From the NCBI GenBank assembly GCA_964481425.1, contig CAYZTM010000018.1, positions 19,270 through 83,269 of the forward strand: DNA of 64,000 nt, in the 5' to 3' direction. This DNA is from MKUN01 sp964481425 (GTDB lineage: Bacteria > Bacteroidota > Bacteroidia > Chitinophagales > Chitinophagaceae). How positions within the stretch are numbered: the stretch's first letter is position 1; the number at the start of each line of letters is the position of its first letter. The notes under the pieces are model-generated. The model ran no database searches, had not been told where the DNA came from, and worked only from the letters and a program-made list of their open reading frames with translations. Positions 7,188 to 16,830 of this stretch are shown piece by piece. Made by a program: the position numbers and the translations under genes.

Positions 7188-10100
7188 TTAATAAGATGTT
7201 ATATCCAGCGGACGCATAGCTCCAAACCAACGAAGCACCGTTTCCCCAATACCTTCAGCATTTACATGTATCAGGTACATACCGCTGGCAATAGGTAAGC
7301 CTTTGGCGTTACGCACATCCCAATCTATATAAGAAGTATTGGCATCATCTTTTGTCAAATGACGGATCAAAGTACCATCCAGCGAGTATATATCTATACT
7401 TGCTTTGTGCGGCAAGTTGATGATACGTACGCGTGTATCAAGACGGCTTGATTCATAACCCGTATAACCGTAATAAGGATTAGGGGTTACATTGATTCGC
7501 TTCAGCACTGCGCTCTTATCGTCTTTGGCATCGCTAAGCGGAGTTGGCGCCAGGTCGGCTGTGCTGAACTGGTAATGTGGTAATCCCCCATTTAAACTTG
7601 ACTTATTCAGGGTAGACTCCGTTTGTCCGTAAGGCCTGGAAACCCTGAACTTCAACCTGGTAACAGTCGGTATCAGGTTATCTTTCAACGGCAGTAAATG
7701 CTGGTCCGGATTAATAGTAGGTATACCCACCCACATCATCTTTTGATAAGCACCAGCGATCTGTAAACTTGATCCCTTTTTCACAATATTAACGAAACTT
7801 GTATCCTCGTCATATTGCGTAGAAGAAATGTAAACATAATGTTTGCCACCAAACAGCGGATCACCCGAAAAATCATTCAAAATGTTCGAAGTCGGGTTCC
7901 AGATCATGTCACCACCATTTTCTGTTTTAAGATAAGAATCCTCACCAAATATGATATTTAAGCGTTGACCTGTCTCTTCATCTATGGCATAGCCGGGGAA
8001 ATAAGACATACCGGTATCCGTTTCGCTATAAACAGGCGATCCACTCGCATCAACATCACCGGTCCAGGATTTATGGCTCCTCAAAGAGAACTGCTTGACA
8101 TTATGATCAGCCAGATCCGGGTCAGCCTGTTCTTCTATTACAGCACAGTGTGTCCATTTGCTCTTATCCGGCGTAAATACAAGATCAACGCTATGTAAGC
8201 CATTCATAACATTTTTATTGACCGAGCCGGTATAAGCCACACCAAACTGGCATGCTTTAGACGACTGTATTGAGGCAAGTGCGTAAGGCGCCCAAGTCGA
8301 TTTGGTAAGCGTCGTATTGGCAAACATATTGGCATATGCACCTACGGTATCAAAACCAAAAGAGCCGAAGTTACAGTTCCTGAAAGGATTAGTGATACTG
8401 GCTGCCGGCGTATTGCCAGTCCTGATCCAGTTCTCCACTGCAAGGAAGCTATTTGTCTCTTTATTGCTGCTTACACCTGCAAGCCATGGCTTGGTCTCAT
8501 CATCATACATAACCAACGATGTCAAGTATCCGTTGCCATCCGGCTCGTCTTCACCCGGAGCTACAACTTGCGCTATGTTTACGGACAATCCATAATCTTC
8601 GATCAACTGTTCATTAAGCTTAGCAAGTGAACGCTCACTATAGATAGTTTCATTAGCATCAGTGTTCACGAGCTTCCAGCCAGAATTACTATCAGCTACT
8701 ATCCTCACATCTGTTGAAGTTATAGTATCAACCTTACCTGTCAGATACAATTCCCAGTTAGCAGCTTTTACCTTCTGCGGATCTACTACCTTCACATCTA
8801 CAGGTCCGGCCCCTGCCTGATAAACAATATCCTTTGACGGGATGATACTACCATTGCTAAACGCACCTTCCTCTGTGGCTGCATCAAGATCAACAATATT
8901 CCCACCGTTACCAATACCTTCCAGTTTGTGTATCACGATACCACTGCCGTAATCTGCATTCAACGTAGTACCCATCGCACCATTTGCCGGGTTGGGCATT
9001 GGTGTGTATACTATAAGGCTCGTACCATTGGGACCATGCAAACTTTCAAGATAAGGCACATCTTGTGTAGAATCGGCGTGCGTCCCGCTGGGATCAAACG
9101 GTGCAAAGTTGTTATAAGCATATGCGATCACTACATAGTAGTAATTTTTATAATTAACAAGTCGCTTGTCATCGGTTGTAGCAAAGGCATCCGTGGTAAG
9201 TGCAAAGCTATGTACTATACCACTGTCCTTTCCTTCCACCTTTACAACGGCTTGCCAGGTAGTATCGCTGATGTCTGTTTCCTTGTTGTAATTTACGATA
9301 CGTTTCACTCCGTTCTTAATATCACATTGGAACACTTCTGCTGCAACATCGGTATTCAAAGACCCATCAGAATTATATATCTGCCCCGGGCCAACTTCTG
9401 AACTCTTTAACTGGAACACACGATAGCCTTCAAACTTGTACAGAGAGTCTGCAGCGTGTACATAATTCTTCGCCTTGGTTGACGGCACCCTGTATTTGGG
9501 TGAATCGACATAACCATATTGCTCTTTATAGTTATTACTTTCAGGGTCATTGAATAAATAAAATACGAGCTTTCTGTCCATTTCCCTGATGGTTACACGA
9601 GGCGCTTCAGGGCCTTCAGTTGTCTTGAAGCCCGCCTCAAAAAGACTTTGGATCACATCATCAGCAGCACGGATCTTCTTGAAGGAAGTATTAGGACAAC
9701 CGCCCACGTCTGCTACCCAGCAGGAACCGATGATCAGATCGTTAACAGCGCCGGGAATAAGTTGGAATGCACCGGCAGAGTGTATGAAGCGGCGGTCCCC
9801 AACCGGGTTACCACAAGTACACTCAGACCAGGTGTCTTTATCAGGATCACCAAAGAACACGAATCTTGTTTTAGGGCCCGCAGTAGTTGCATTAGATGGA
9901 ATGCCCGGACCGTGAAAGTCATTGTTGAATATTTCGCCCTTACGGTCCGACCCTGTCATGTAGTTGTATATCTCCACGCCATTGGTCGGGTTGCCATAAT
10001 TACCATTATCGTTATTAAAATAGGTAAACGCCTGCATCGAGAGGAGCGAATCTTTGATTGTCCCATCGGGCATGTGAATGTACTTATGAGGGCCCTTAAA

Positions 10101-11132
10101 GAAGTCAACACCTACCATAGGCACATGATTGCCATAGGTACCGGGACCACCAGAACCATCTATACTGTTACCATTATATTCAATACCAAGACCTCTTACG
10201 GTATCGCAACCTATATAGTCATCAAATGCGTAACCAAGGTCAGCATCGGTCCACGTGGCCATATAAGTACTATCCATGGTAAGCGGGCCCCTGTTGATAA
10301 TACGATAGATAAAGAAAGAGGCATCATTCAACGCGTCTTTGGTGCTGTATGCAAACGCACTAGTTTGCACCTCAAGGCCAATGGCATCTGTCTTGGTCTC
10401 CCCTTTGATATTTCCCTTATCGTTAAAAACCCACCATATATACTGGTCACCGGTGATGTCAGGATAATCACCATCCTTATAGTCATAATTGCCGTCACCA
10501 TTAACATCCACAAAGGGCGCGTAATCAAATGTTGAAGCTGTAAGTATGCTTAAACGGTTACCATTGGCACCTTTTGCATAACCATTGCCTTTCGCCGGCC
10601 ATTCCTTGATCACATCAAACTTAGGATCACTTACGGCATCAGGACCTTGTCTGATCAATTCCTTAAAGGAATTGATAACCGATTTATCTACCCTCCAGAA
10701 ACGGTCCCACTCGGAACAGGTGGCCGCATCGATACTTTTAGTATCTGGGTCCAGCGGGCCGGGCCAATAGTCATTACCGTTTTGGCGATAAGTTTGGGCC
10801 GCTACTTTCAGCTGTCCCTGCGCATCATAACCACCTATCCAGGAAGATCCGGCAAAAAGTGAGTTCTTACCGGAGCCATTAGGTATTTCATACTGGGCAG
10901 TTCCCGTACCGCGATCATACCACATATCACCGCCGGTCATGATCCTGGCCCTTACATTATTGATATTAAGGTCAATAGTAGCCTGGGCTTCCTTACATCC
11001 TGCAGCGCTTTTCAGCAATGGCCTGCCGCCCTTCTTAAAGTTTATATCAGGAAGGGCATTGGCATTCATCGACATTCCGACCATTCCTGCCAGGGCCGCC
11101 AACATTACCAAACTTTTATTACTCTTACGCAT
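7188..11132 (-). CDS. Large secreted protein with FlgD/T9SS-like C-terminal domain
   Basis: About 1,314 residues, with a signal peptide (LAALAGMVGMSMNANA). The N-terminal block has FAGSSWIGGYDAQGQLKVAAQ and WPGPLDPDT, which I recognise as recurrent in uncharacterised Bacteroidota and Ignavibacteria proteins that sit beside TonB receptors. The middle has calcium-binding-like DVNGDGNYDYKDGD. The last ~90 residues resemble a FlgD-type or T9SS type A domain (SIDIYSLDGTLIRHL, then GLPIASGMYLIHV), but continue about 15 residues past the usual end. The start is the ATG at 11132 (MRKSNKS); another ATG lies one codon upstream. It is 34 bases after the receptor gene and 62 before the PorV-like gene. 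Function unknown. Confidence 0.75.
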   Translation of the reverse strand: MRKSNKSLVMLAALAGMVGMSMNANALPDINFKKGGRPLLKSAAGCKEAQATIDLNINNVRARIMTGGDMWYDRGTGTAQYEIPNGSGKNSLFAGSSWIGGYDAQGQLKVAAQTYRQNGNDYWPGPLDPDTKSIDAATCSEWDRFWRVDKSVINSFKELIRQGPDAVSDPKFDVIKEWPAKGNGYAKGANGNRLSILTASTFDYAPFVDVNGDGNYDYKDGDYPDITGDQYIWWVFNDKGNIKGETKTDAIGLEVQTSAFAYSTKDALNDASFFIYRIINRGPLTMDSTYMATWTDADLGYAFDDYIGCDTVRGLGIEYNGNSIDGSGGPGTYGNHVPMVGVDFFKGPHKYIHMPDGTIKDSLLSMQAFTYFNNDNGNYGNPTNGVEIYNYMTGSDRKGEIFNNDFHGPGIPSNATTAGPKTRFVFFGDPDKDTWSECTCGNPVGDRRFIHSAGAFQLIPGAVNDLIIGSCWVADVGGCPNTSFKKIRAADDVIQSLFEAGFKTTEGPEAPRVTIREMDRKLVFYLFNDPESNNYKEQYGYVDSPKYRVPSTKAKNYVHAADSLYKFEGYRVFQLKSSEVGPGQIYNSDGSLNTDVAAEVFQCDIKNGVKRIVNYNKETDISDTTWQAVVKVEGKDSGIVHSFALTTDAFATTDDKRLVNYKNYYYVVIAYAYNNFAPFDPSGTHADSTQDVPYLESLHGPNGTSLIVYTPMPNPANGAMGTTLNADYGSGIVIHKLEGIGNGGNIVDLDAATEEGAFSNGSIIPSKDIVYQAGAGPVDVKVVDPQKVKAANWELYLTGKVDTITSTDVRIVADSNSGWKLVNTDANETIYSERSLAKLNEQLIEDYGLSVNIAQVVAPGEDEPDGNGYLTSLVMYDDETKPWLAGVSSNKETNSFLAVENWIRTGNTPAASITNPFRNCNFGSFGFDTVGAYANMFANTTLTKSTWAPYALASIQSSKACQFGVAYTGSVNKNVMNGLHSVDLVFTPDKSKWTHCAVIEEQADPDLADHNVKQFSLRSHKSWTGDVDASGSPVYSETDTGMSYFPGYAIDEETGQRLNIIFGEDSYLKTENGGDMIWNPTSNILNDFSGDPLFGGKHYVYISSTQYDEDTSFVNIVKKGSSLQIAGAYQKMMWVGIPTINPDQHLLPLKDNLIPTVTRLKFRVSRPYGQTESTLNKSSLNGGLPHYQFSTADLAPTPLSDAKDDKSAVLKRINVTPNPYYGYTGYESSRLDTRVRIINLPHKASIDIYSLDGTLIRHLTKDDANTSYIDWDVRNAKGLPIASGMYLIHVNAEGIGETVLRWFGAMRPLDITSY

Positions 11133-11166
11133 CATAACTTTATTTAAAGTTATTAACAAATTATTA

Positions 11167-14100
11167 TTAGAAATTAAAGTTTATACCAAGCGTTATCCTT
11201 CTCGGTAAGTTATAGTGATCCGGGTTATCGTTGTATAATGAATATATGGTTTGATATGATATCGGATTGGTCTGAGTACTGGCAGCTACGATTCCTTGTG
11301 CAGATGTCAGGTAACCGTCGTCATCAGGCCTGCCGGTGTAACCATATACAGTCAATACATCCTTAATGTTAAATACGTTCTGTATATATACGAATGCATT
11401 CAGGTAAAGTGGATTCTTATGCTTGGCGTTTTCACCCATAGCTTTCTTTGCTGACCTCAAAGCGAAGTCTTTATCCAGGCGCAGGTCCAGCATGTAGTGC
11501 CATGGCAGGCGCGAACCATTTATCTCGCCTTGCACCGTCCTGTTGGTAGGATTGGCGTCAAGACGCTTTGTGTAAGGCTCACCGCTTCTGGCGCTGAAAT
11601 TGAAGTTGATACCTGCGTTTTGCAGGATGTGCTTGCCTGCTACTACAGGGCCTGAACCTTCGTCATAACGGTAATCTATGTTTGCGGTTATCTGGTGTCT
11701 TGAGTCGTAATCGAGAGCACTTACATAACGCAGATTAGGTACGCCGGCAGCAATGAAATTTTGTATCAGACCATTGGTTGCAACGCTATTGCCATTCCCA
11801 CCATTGCCCGATGCGTCACCCGAACCGGTACCTTCCGCGAATTGAAGTGTATAATTCACCTTCATACGAATGTTGCCCATACGGCGCAAGTCATAGCTCA
11901 GCGTCAAGCCTTTGGTGGTCGAGAAGTCACGATTACCGTAAGTATAATAAGTTGTCGGCCAGGCATACAGGTAAGGACGCACCTGGATCATATCCTTACG
12001 TTCGCGGTAGAAACCGGATATTGTTATAGCTGACTGCTTGGTGAGTACCTGCTGGAAACCTACCTCATAATCAAACATTTTTTCCGGCTTCAGGTCATTA
12101 TTGTCAATTATGCTACCGGCACTCTGGGGCAGGTAGTAATAATCATATGGTGTTGCAAAGTTCCTGCCTCCCCTGGGCCTCTGTACTATGACATCATAGT
12201 GTGCATAAAAATTGGCCACTGTCGAGATCGGGAAAGAGAATGAGATACGGGGGGCAACATTTACCTGTGGTTTATAATCAGTAAAGGAGCTGCTCGCATT
12301 AAATGATGTATCACTTATTTTAGTGTTGGGATCTTTCAGGAAAGGCTGGGGAGGAAGACCACCGCTTGCAACGGTCAAAGTAGAAGGGTCCTGTAATACA
12401 TTTCCCTTGGCATCATACCAGTCATCTCCGTTACGGAAACCAATTATATTGGGCTTGGACGAGTTGTTATTATCAACATAAACCACGTAATTACTACCCA
12501 TGTTCGACGGAATAGTACCATTGTAAGCTCTCGAATTACCTTCAAGATCTGAAACTTTATATTCGTCATATAAAGAATATGGGTCTTTCAACACTTTCGT
12601 ACTGGCATCGTAGCGGTCCACACGCACACCTATATTAAAGTCTATGTCTTTATATCGGAAGTGGTCCTGCAGATAAGCCGCAGTGTAACTTGGACGGTTG
12701 GCACCTATGCGGCGGGTAAAAGCGCCATCAGCAGTGGTATCTGTAAAATAGTCGTTAAAATTAATATTCCCTGTCTCCTTCTTTCCTGTATAATCATATC
12801 CATAGTAGCTTACCATAGGGAAGCCGCTATTCAACAGTTCATCGGCAGAGAACATATCGAGCGAAAGTAAACTCGGATCAACACCATCCACATTGAGGTA
12901 GTCAACCCCATTCGGATCAAGACCAAGCTTCTTCCTTAAGTTCCTGTCGAAGGTCGATTGGAGTGATAACTCCGCTTTACGCGCATAGAATACGGTATCA
13001 TAAATACCCGGTATCACAGTACCGGCTTTCACCTGCTCCCAGGTATATACCTGGCCATTTACGCGGTACATGGGATGGGTAAGGTCCAGGTCAGTGATAT
13101 GGCTGTTCTGCAAGCCGCGCATAACCTGCCAGAGTGAGTTGCTACCCTGGCCACTAGGATTAGCCGACGCATTGAACGACCTGATCACCTGCTGCTGGTA
13201 GTATAAGCCAAACTGAATGGAGTGGCGTGTCTTCCCAAGCATCAGGTCGAAAGAGGCATCCGCTGTAACAGCGAACTGGCTGCTGTTGCTGTAGCCATAC
13301 CCGTTCAAAGAAGTACCTGTATTTGCCCAGTAGCCATATGCATATTGTGGCAGGTCACCATTCATCATAGCACTATTGGCTCTTAGCTCAACGATATCTG
13401 TTGGTATAGCACCGTTCAGGTCATAATATTCGCTTGTGTAATTAGCCAAAAGAGGATTTTTATCTGAGCGCTCATACAACACCGCTTTCGGGAACTGGTA
13501 CCCGGCCAGGCGATACATATAGTGCTTGGTGCTATCATCGTACGAATAAATGTAACCAGGCTCGTATTGACGGTCAAACTTACCTACATAGGCATAGTCA
13601 AATATGTTTTTCTTGAAATTCGGGTCCTGGCGTATGGAATGCTGTACCTGGTAATCGGCCTGTATCGAATAATAAGCGTTCTGTATTACACTTTGCTTGT
13701 CAGTGCCACTCTTGCCAAATCTCTGCGTAAAACGCAGGAATCCACGGCCTGTGGTATTGATGTCCTGTGGGATGGACTCGGGCGTAAGAGGAGCATAAGA
13801 CCTGTAACCGCTGTTCTCGGCAAAGCTGCTACCCTTCCTATAGTTAAAAGTACCACCCGCTGTTATATTAACGTTGTCTGCAACCTGGAAGTCCAGTTTA
13901 CCGTTGGCACGGCCTTCATATATAGCCGCATTGGGCCTCACTTTTTCCACATGCATCTGGTCTTTGGTCAGATATTCTGCACTGTTCTTATATACTATGG
14001 TACCATTTTGGTTCAGCTGCCTGGTAAGTGGTGTTTGTTCTATCTGGCTCTTCACATCATCGTTCACCACCCATGTACCATTATAGAATGGGTTCCTATC

Positions 14101-14952
14101 CTTATCATACCAACCTTCAGCACCTACCAGGAAGCCCACAATAGGCTTCTTATTTCCCAAACTGTCTTTACGGCTGATCACCGGACCTGACAGATTCAAC
14201 GAAGCCATATTGTGATTATACCCATCTACCGAGTGCTCCAGGCGAACACCGCCCTGGATGTCTTTAGAAGGGCCACGTGTTGTAACATTCACCACGGCAC
14301 CAGTTGCGTCTCCGTACTTGGCAGGCAAGCCGGATGACAATACGTCTATCTGGTCTATCATTCCCTGGGGCAGGTTCACGTTCGCGCCGTTCACTACCAC
14401 ACCATCTATTATAAACTGAGTTGCATTACCGCGACCACCAAATGCATTGATATCACCGCCCGATTTGGCCATATGGATACCGGGGCTGGCAACTGCTACC
14501 AGGTCCTGCGTATTCGTGATACCCGTATGCTTTATATCCTTGGCATCCAGCACACCATGTGGATGGCCTATCTCAATGAGCGGAGTTTTATATGAAATTA
14601 CTGTCGCTTCTTTCAGTTGGTGCACATTAAGTTCAAGGTTAAGATTCACCTTGGTACTGCTTTGGTCACGCACCACTACATCCTTCACTATTTTGGTCAC
14701 ATAGCCGGTGTAGGATACTTTTACCTCGTAATTACTACCGGCAGGTAATGGCGTGACCACGTAATTACCGTCTATATCCGTAGCCGCACCGCCACGCTGT
14801 ATACCACCCGATGATACCTGTACTATCGCGCCTATTACCGGCATTTTCTTCTCGTCGAGTACAGTACCGGAGATTTCACCGGATTGGGCAAGGGCTTTGC
14901 CCGTAACCCCCACAAACAGCAACACTAATAGATAACGTAATGTACGTGCCAT
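11167..14952 (-). CDS. TonB-dependent receptor with N-terminal carboxypeptidase-regulatory-like domain
   Basis: About 1,261 residues. It has a signal peptide ending GKALAQ, a CarboxypepD_reg-like domain at ~25-110 (GEISGTVLDEKKMPVIGA), a plug domain at ~125-240 (FGGRGNATQFIIDGVVVNG, then LPAKYGDATGAVVNV), and a 22-strand-type barrel ending in LGINFNF with a terminal phenylalanine. It lacks a SusD partner; the next genes encode a giant secreted protein and a PorV/PorQ-family barrel. It is the first gene of that operon. The start could also be the ATG at 14961. The ligand is not predictable, and a role as a surface scaffold rather than an importer is possible. Confidence 0.92.
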   Translation of the reverse strand: MARTLRYLLVLLFVGVTGKALAQSGEISGTVLDEKKMPVIGAIVQVSSGGIQRGGAATDIDGNYVVTPLPAGSNYEVKVSYTGYVTKIVKDVVVRDQSSTKVNLNLELNVHQLKEATVISYKTPLIEIGHPHGVLDAKDIKHTGITNTQDLVAVASPGIHMAKSGGDINAFGGRGNATQFIIDGVVVNGANVNLPQGMIDQIDVLSSGLPAKYGDATGAVVNVTTRGPSKDIQGGVRLEHSVDGYNHNMASLNLSGPVISRKDSLGNKKPIVGFLVGAEGWYDKDRNPFYNGTWVVNDDVKSQIEQTPLTRQLNQNGTIVYKNSAEYLTKDQMHVEKVRPNAAIYEGRANGKLDFQVADNVNITAGGTFNYRKGSSFAENSGYRSYAPLTPESIPQDINTTGRGFLRFTQRFGKSGTDKQSVIQNAYYSIQADYQVQHSIRQDPNFKKNIFDYAYVGKFDRQYEPGYIYSYDDSTKHYMYRLAGYQFPKAVLYERSDKNPLLANYTSEYYDLNGAIPTDIVELRANSAMMNGDLPQYAYGYWANTGTSLNGYGYSNSSQFAVTADASFDLMLGKTRHSIQFGLYYQQQVIRSFNASANPSGQGSNSLWQVMRGLQNSHITDLDLTHPMYRVNGQVYTWEQVKAGTVIPGIYDTVFYARKAELSLQSTFDRNLRKKLGLDPNGVDYLNVDGVDPSLLSLDMFSADELLNSGFPMVSYYGYDYTGKKETGNINFNDYFTDTTADGAFTRRIGANRPSYTAAYLQDHFRYKDIDFNIGVRVDRYDASTKVLKDPYSLYDEYKVSDLEGNSRAYNGTIPSNMGSNYVVYVDNNNSSKPNIIGFRNGDDWYDAKGNVLQDPSTLTVASGGLPPQPFLKDPNTKISDTSFNASSSFTDYKPQVNVAPRISFSFPISTVANFYAHYDVIVQRPRGGRNFATPYDYYYLPQSAGSIIDNNDLKPEKMFDYEVGFQQVLTKQSAITISGFYRERKDMIQVRPYLYAWPTTYYTYGNRDFSTTKGLTLSYDLRRMGNIRMKVNYTLQFAEGTGSGDASGNGGNGNSVATNGLIQNFIAAGVPNLRYVSALDYDSRHQITANIDYRYDEGSGPVVAGKHILQNAGINFNFSARSGEPYTKRLDANPTNRTVQGEINGSRLPWHYMLDLRLDKDFALRSAKKAMGENAKHKNPLYLNAFVYIQNVFNIKDVLTVYGYTGRPDDDGYLTSAQGIVAASTQTNPISYQTIYSLYNDNPDHYNLPRRITLGINFNF

Positions 14953-15067
14953 ATCCTGCATTAAATATTTTTTAACCAAAGAAGGCGGTAAAGATAAAAA
15001 TTCCTGTTAAAAATGTGTTCGTTAACCTAAATATTTTCCCAAAAACTTGCTTATAATGAATAAATTA

Positions 15068-16003
15068 CTAACCCGTGACAATCTTTTCCAATAAGGTTTT
15101 GCTCATCTTATACAACGCTTCATAACTGTAACCTGCAATATGTGGTGTCATGATCACTTGTGGTAAATTCACTATTTCATCAAGCATGGTCTTCAGCATT
15201 GCACTCATTTTGTCTATCGGCTCCTCTTCCCATACATCCAGACAAGCTCCTTTAATTTTGCCGCTCTTCAATCCTTTATACAGTGCTTTTGTATCTGTTA
15301 CCTTACCTCTTGACGTATTGAGCACCACAAAATCTTTGGCCATGTTTGTAATAAAATTGTCATTTAGATAACAAATAGTATCCGTTTGTAATGGGACATG
15401 AAAACTAACTATGTCCGCTTGCTCAAATATTGGCTGGAGGTCATTGCAATTAATAACATAGCCCGGCATATCTTTTTGGTAATACTTGTCATATACAAGT
15501 ATTTGCATATCAAAACATTGTAACTTTTTTGCCAATGCCCTGCCCGTATGCCCGAAACCTATGATGCCTATTGTTTTACCTTCCAGCTCTGTGCCCCTGT
15601 TCTCTTCTCTCAGCCATAGCCCTTTTTTTATCTCCTCATTACTTACAGCTATTTTTTTATTTAGGCTCAGCAGCATCCCCAGCGCATGCTCAGCTACCGC
15701 GTTGCAGTTACCTTCCGGGCTCGAGTAACAGCGTATACCTTTGCCTGCAGCATATGGAAGATCTATTACCTCCATACCTGAACCCATACGTCCTATCCAT
15801 TGTAGCCCAGGTGCTGCATCTATCAATTCCTTATCCAATTGCAGCCTGGTTGAAGTAATAACACCTGCACAATCTCCCAGCAATTCAAAAGCCATGGCCT
15901 GGCTCACCTTCTCTCTAAAGATCAATTCATAGCCGGCGGCCTGCAGGCCATTTGTCAGCACCTCGTGCACGGGGGCGGCTATCAATACTTTTCCTTTGCT
16001 CAT
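15068..16003 (-). CDS. D-isomer-specific 2-hydroxyacid dehydrogenase (phosphoglycerate dehydrogenase-like)
   Basis: A 311-residue NAD-dependent dehydrogenase. The cofactor loop is IGIIGFGHTGRA. The catalytic triad is visible as Arg in NTSRGKV, Glu in LDVWEEEP and His in TPHIAGYS. It lacks the C-terminal ACT domain of long SerA enzymes. The start codon overlaps the rsmA stop by four bases, so it is coupled to rsmA. The substrate may be 3-phosphoglycerate or another 2-hydroxyacid; the sequence does not decide. Confidence 0.88.
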   Translation of the reverse strand: MSKGKVLIAAPVHEVLTNGLQAAGYELIFREKVSQAMAFELLGDCAGVITSTRLQLDKELIDAAPGLQWIGRMGSGMEVIDLPYAAGKGIRCYSSPEGNCNAVAEHALGMLLSLNKKIAVSNEEIKKGLWLREENRGTELEGKTIGIIGFGHTGRALAKKLQCFDMQILVYDKYYQKDMPGYVINCNDLQPIFEQADIVSFHVPLQTDTICYLNDNFITNMAKDFVVLNTSRGKVTDTKALYKGLKSGKIKGACLDVWEEEPIDKMSAMLKTMLDEIVNLPQVIMTPHIAGYSYEALYKMSKTLLEKIVTG

Positions 16004-16758
16004 AATTGATATTGCTTGTGTATTGCTACAAAATCAGCCACAGAAAGTTGTTCCGCTCTTTTGTCCATGATGCTGTCAGTTAGTGCCTCCGGGGGCAATG
16101 TGCCTTTAAGCGCATTTCTCAAGGTTTTCCTGCGCTGGTTGAAGGCTGCTTTTACCAGGTTAATGAATTTTCTTTTATCTGCAATTTGATGGGGGTTTCC
16201 TATGTGGCTTAGCCTGATCACGCCGCTTTTCACCTTGGGCGGGGGCGTAAAGCAGTTCTCATGTACGTCGAAAAGGTATTCAACCTTAAAAAAAGCCTGT
16301 ACCAGTACACTCAATATCCCGTAAACTTTCGACCCCGGCCCCGAAGCTACCCGCAAAGCGACTTCTTTCTGGAACATCCCGATCACCTCGGTCACTTGCT
16401 CTTCCCATTCCAATACTCTGAATAATATGGGCGATGATATGTTATAAGGGAAGTTGCCGATAATGCTAAAACTGCCTTCAAATGGTCGTTCGGCTTTCAG
16501 GACATCCTGTTGTATGATCCTATCCTGCAGGGCAGGGTAGGTTTTTAATAGGTATTGCACTTTTTCCTCATCTACCTCGATTGCTTTATAATTTACACCG
16601 GGCAGCTCAAGCAGGTACTTGGTAATGGCGCCGCCGCCCGGGCCTATCTCAAGTAATTGCATACCCTGCGTATAGCTCAACTGTGCCACTATCTTCCGGC
16701 AAACGTTCTCATCATGCAGGAAGTGCTGACCGAGGCTTTTCTTTAATGTGTATTGCAT
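16000..16758 (-). CDS. rsmA: 16S rRNA dimethyladenosine transferase RsmA (KsgA)
   Basis: A 252-residue SAM-dependent enzyme that dimethylates two adjacent adenines near the 3' end of 16S rRNA. The N-terminal KKSLGQHFLHDENVCRKIV, the SAM motif LLEIGPGGGAITKYL and the catalytic NFPYNISSPI are all present. The C-terminal rRNA-binding part shows FNQRRKTLRNAL. I start at ATG 16758 (MQYTLKKSLGQ); the upstream extension is not family sequence. It is divergent from leucyl aminopeptidase. Confidence 0.96.
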   Translation of the reverse strand: MQYTLKKSLGQHFLHDENVCRKIVAQLSYTQGMQLLEIGPGGGAITKYLLELPGVNYKAIEVDEEKVQYLLKTYPALQDRIIQQDVLKAERPFEGSFSIIGNFPYNISSPILFRVLEWEEQVTEVIGMFQKEVALRVASGPGSKVYGILSVLVQAFFKVEYLFDVHENCFTPPPKVKSGVIRLSHIGNPHQIADKRKFINLVKAAFNQRRKTLRNALKGTLPPEALTDSIMDKRAEQLSVADFVAIHKQYQL

Positions 16759-16818
16759 ATTGCAAAATGCAAAAGTATAAAATCGCTTGCGCAACGTTTC
16801 ACACTATTAAATAACGAC

Positions 16819-16826
16819 TACCTTTG
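16819..16826 (+). promoter_or_regulatory. -7 element (TACCTTTG) of the leucyl aminopeptidase gene
   Basis: TACCTTTG matches TAnnTTTG exactly and is followed by only four bases (cgcc) before ATG 16831, predicting a leaderless or near-leaderless mRNA. Confidence 0.55.
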
Positions 16827-16830
16827 CGCC

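Noticed and set aside
9648..10535. A 295-codon frame on the plus strand opposite the giant T9SS-like protein
   Set aside because: It is the shadow of the secreted protein on the other strand, which has a signal peptide and family motifs.
13522..14190. A 222-codon plus-strand frame opposite the TonB-dependent receptor
   Set aside because: The receptor on the minus strand is certain, and this frame has biased composition and no domains.
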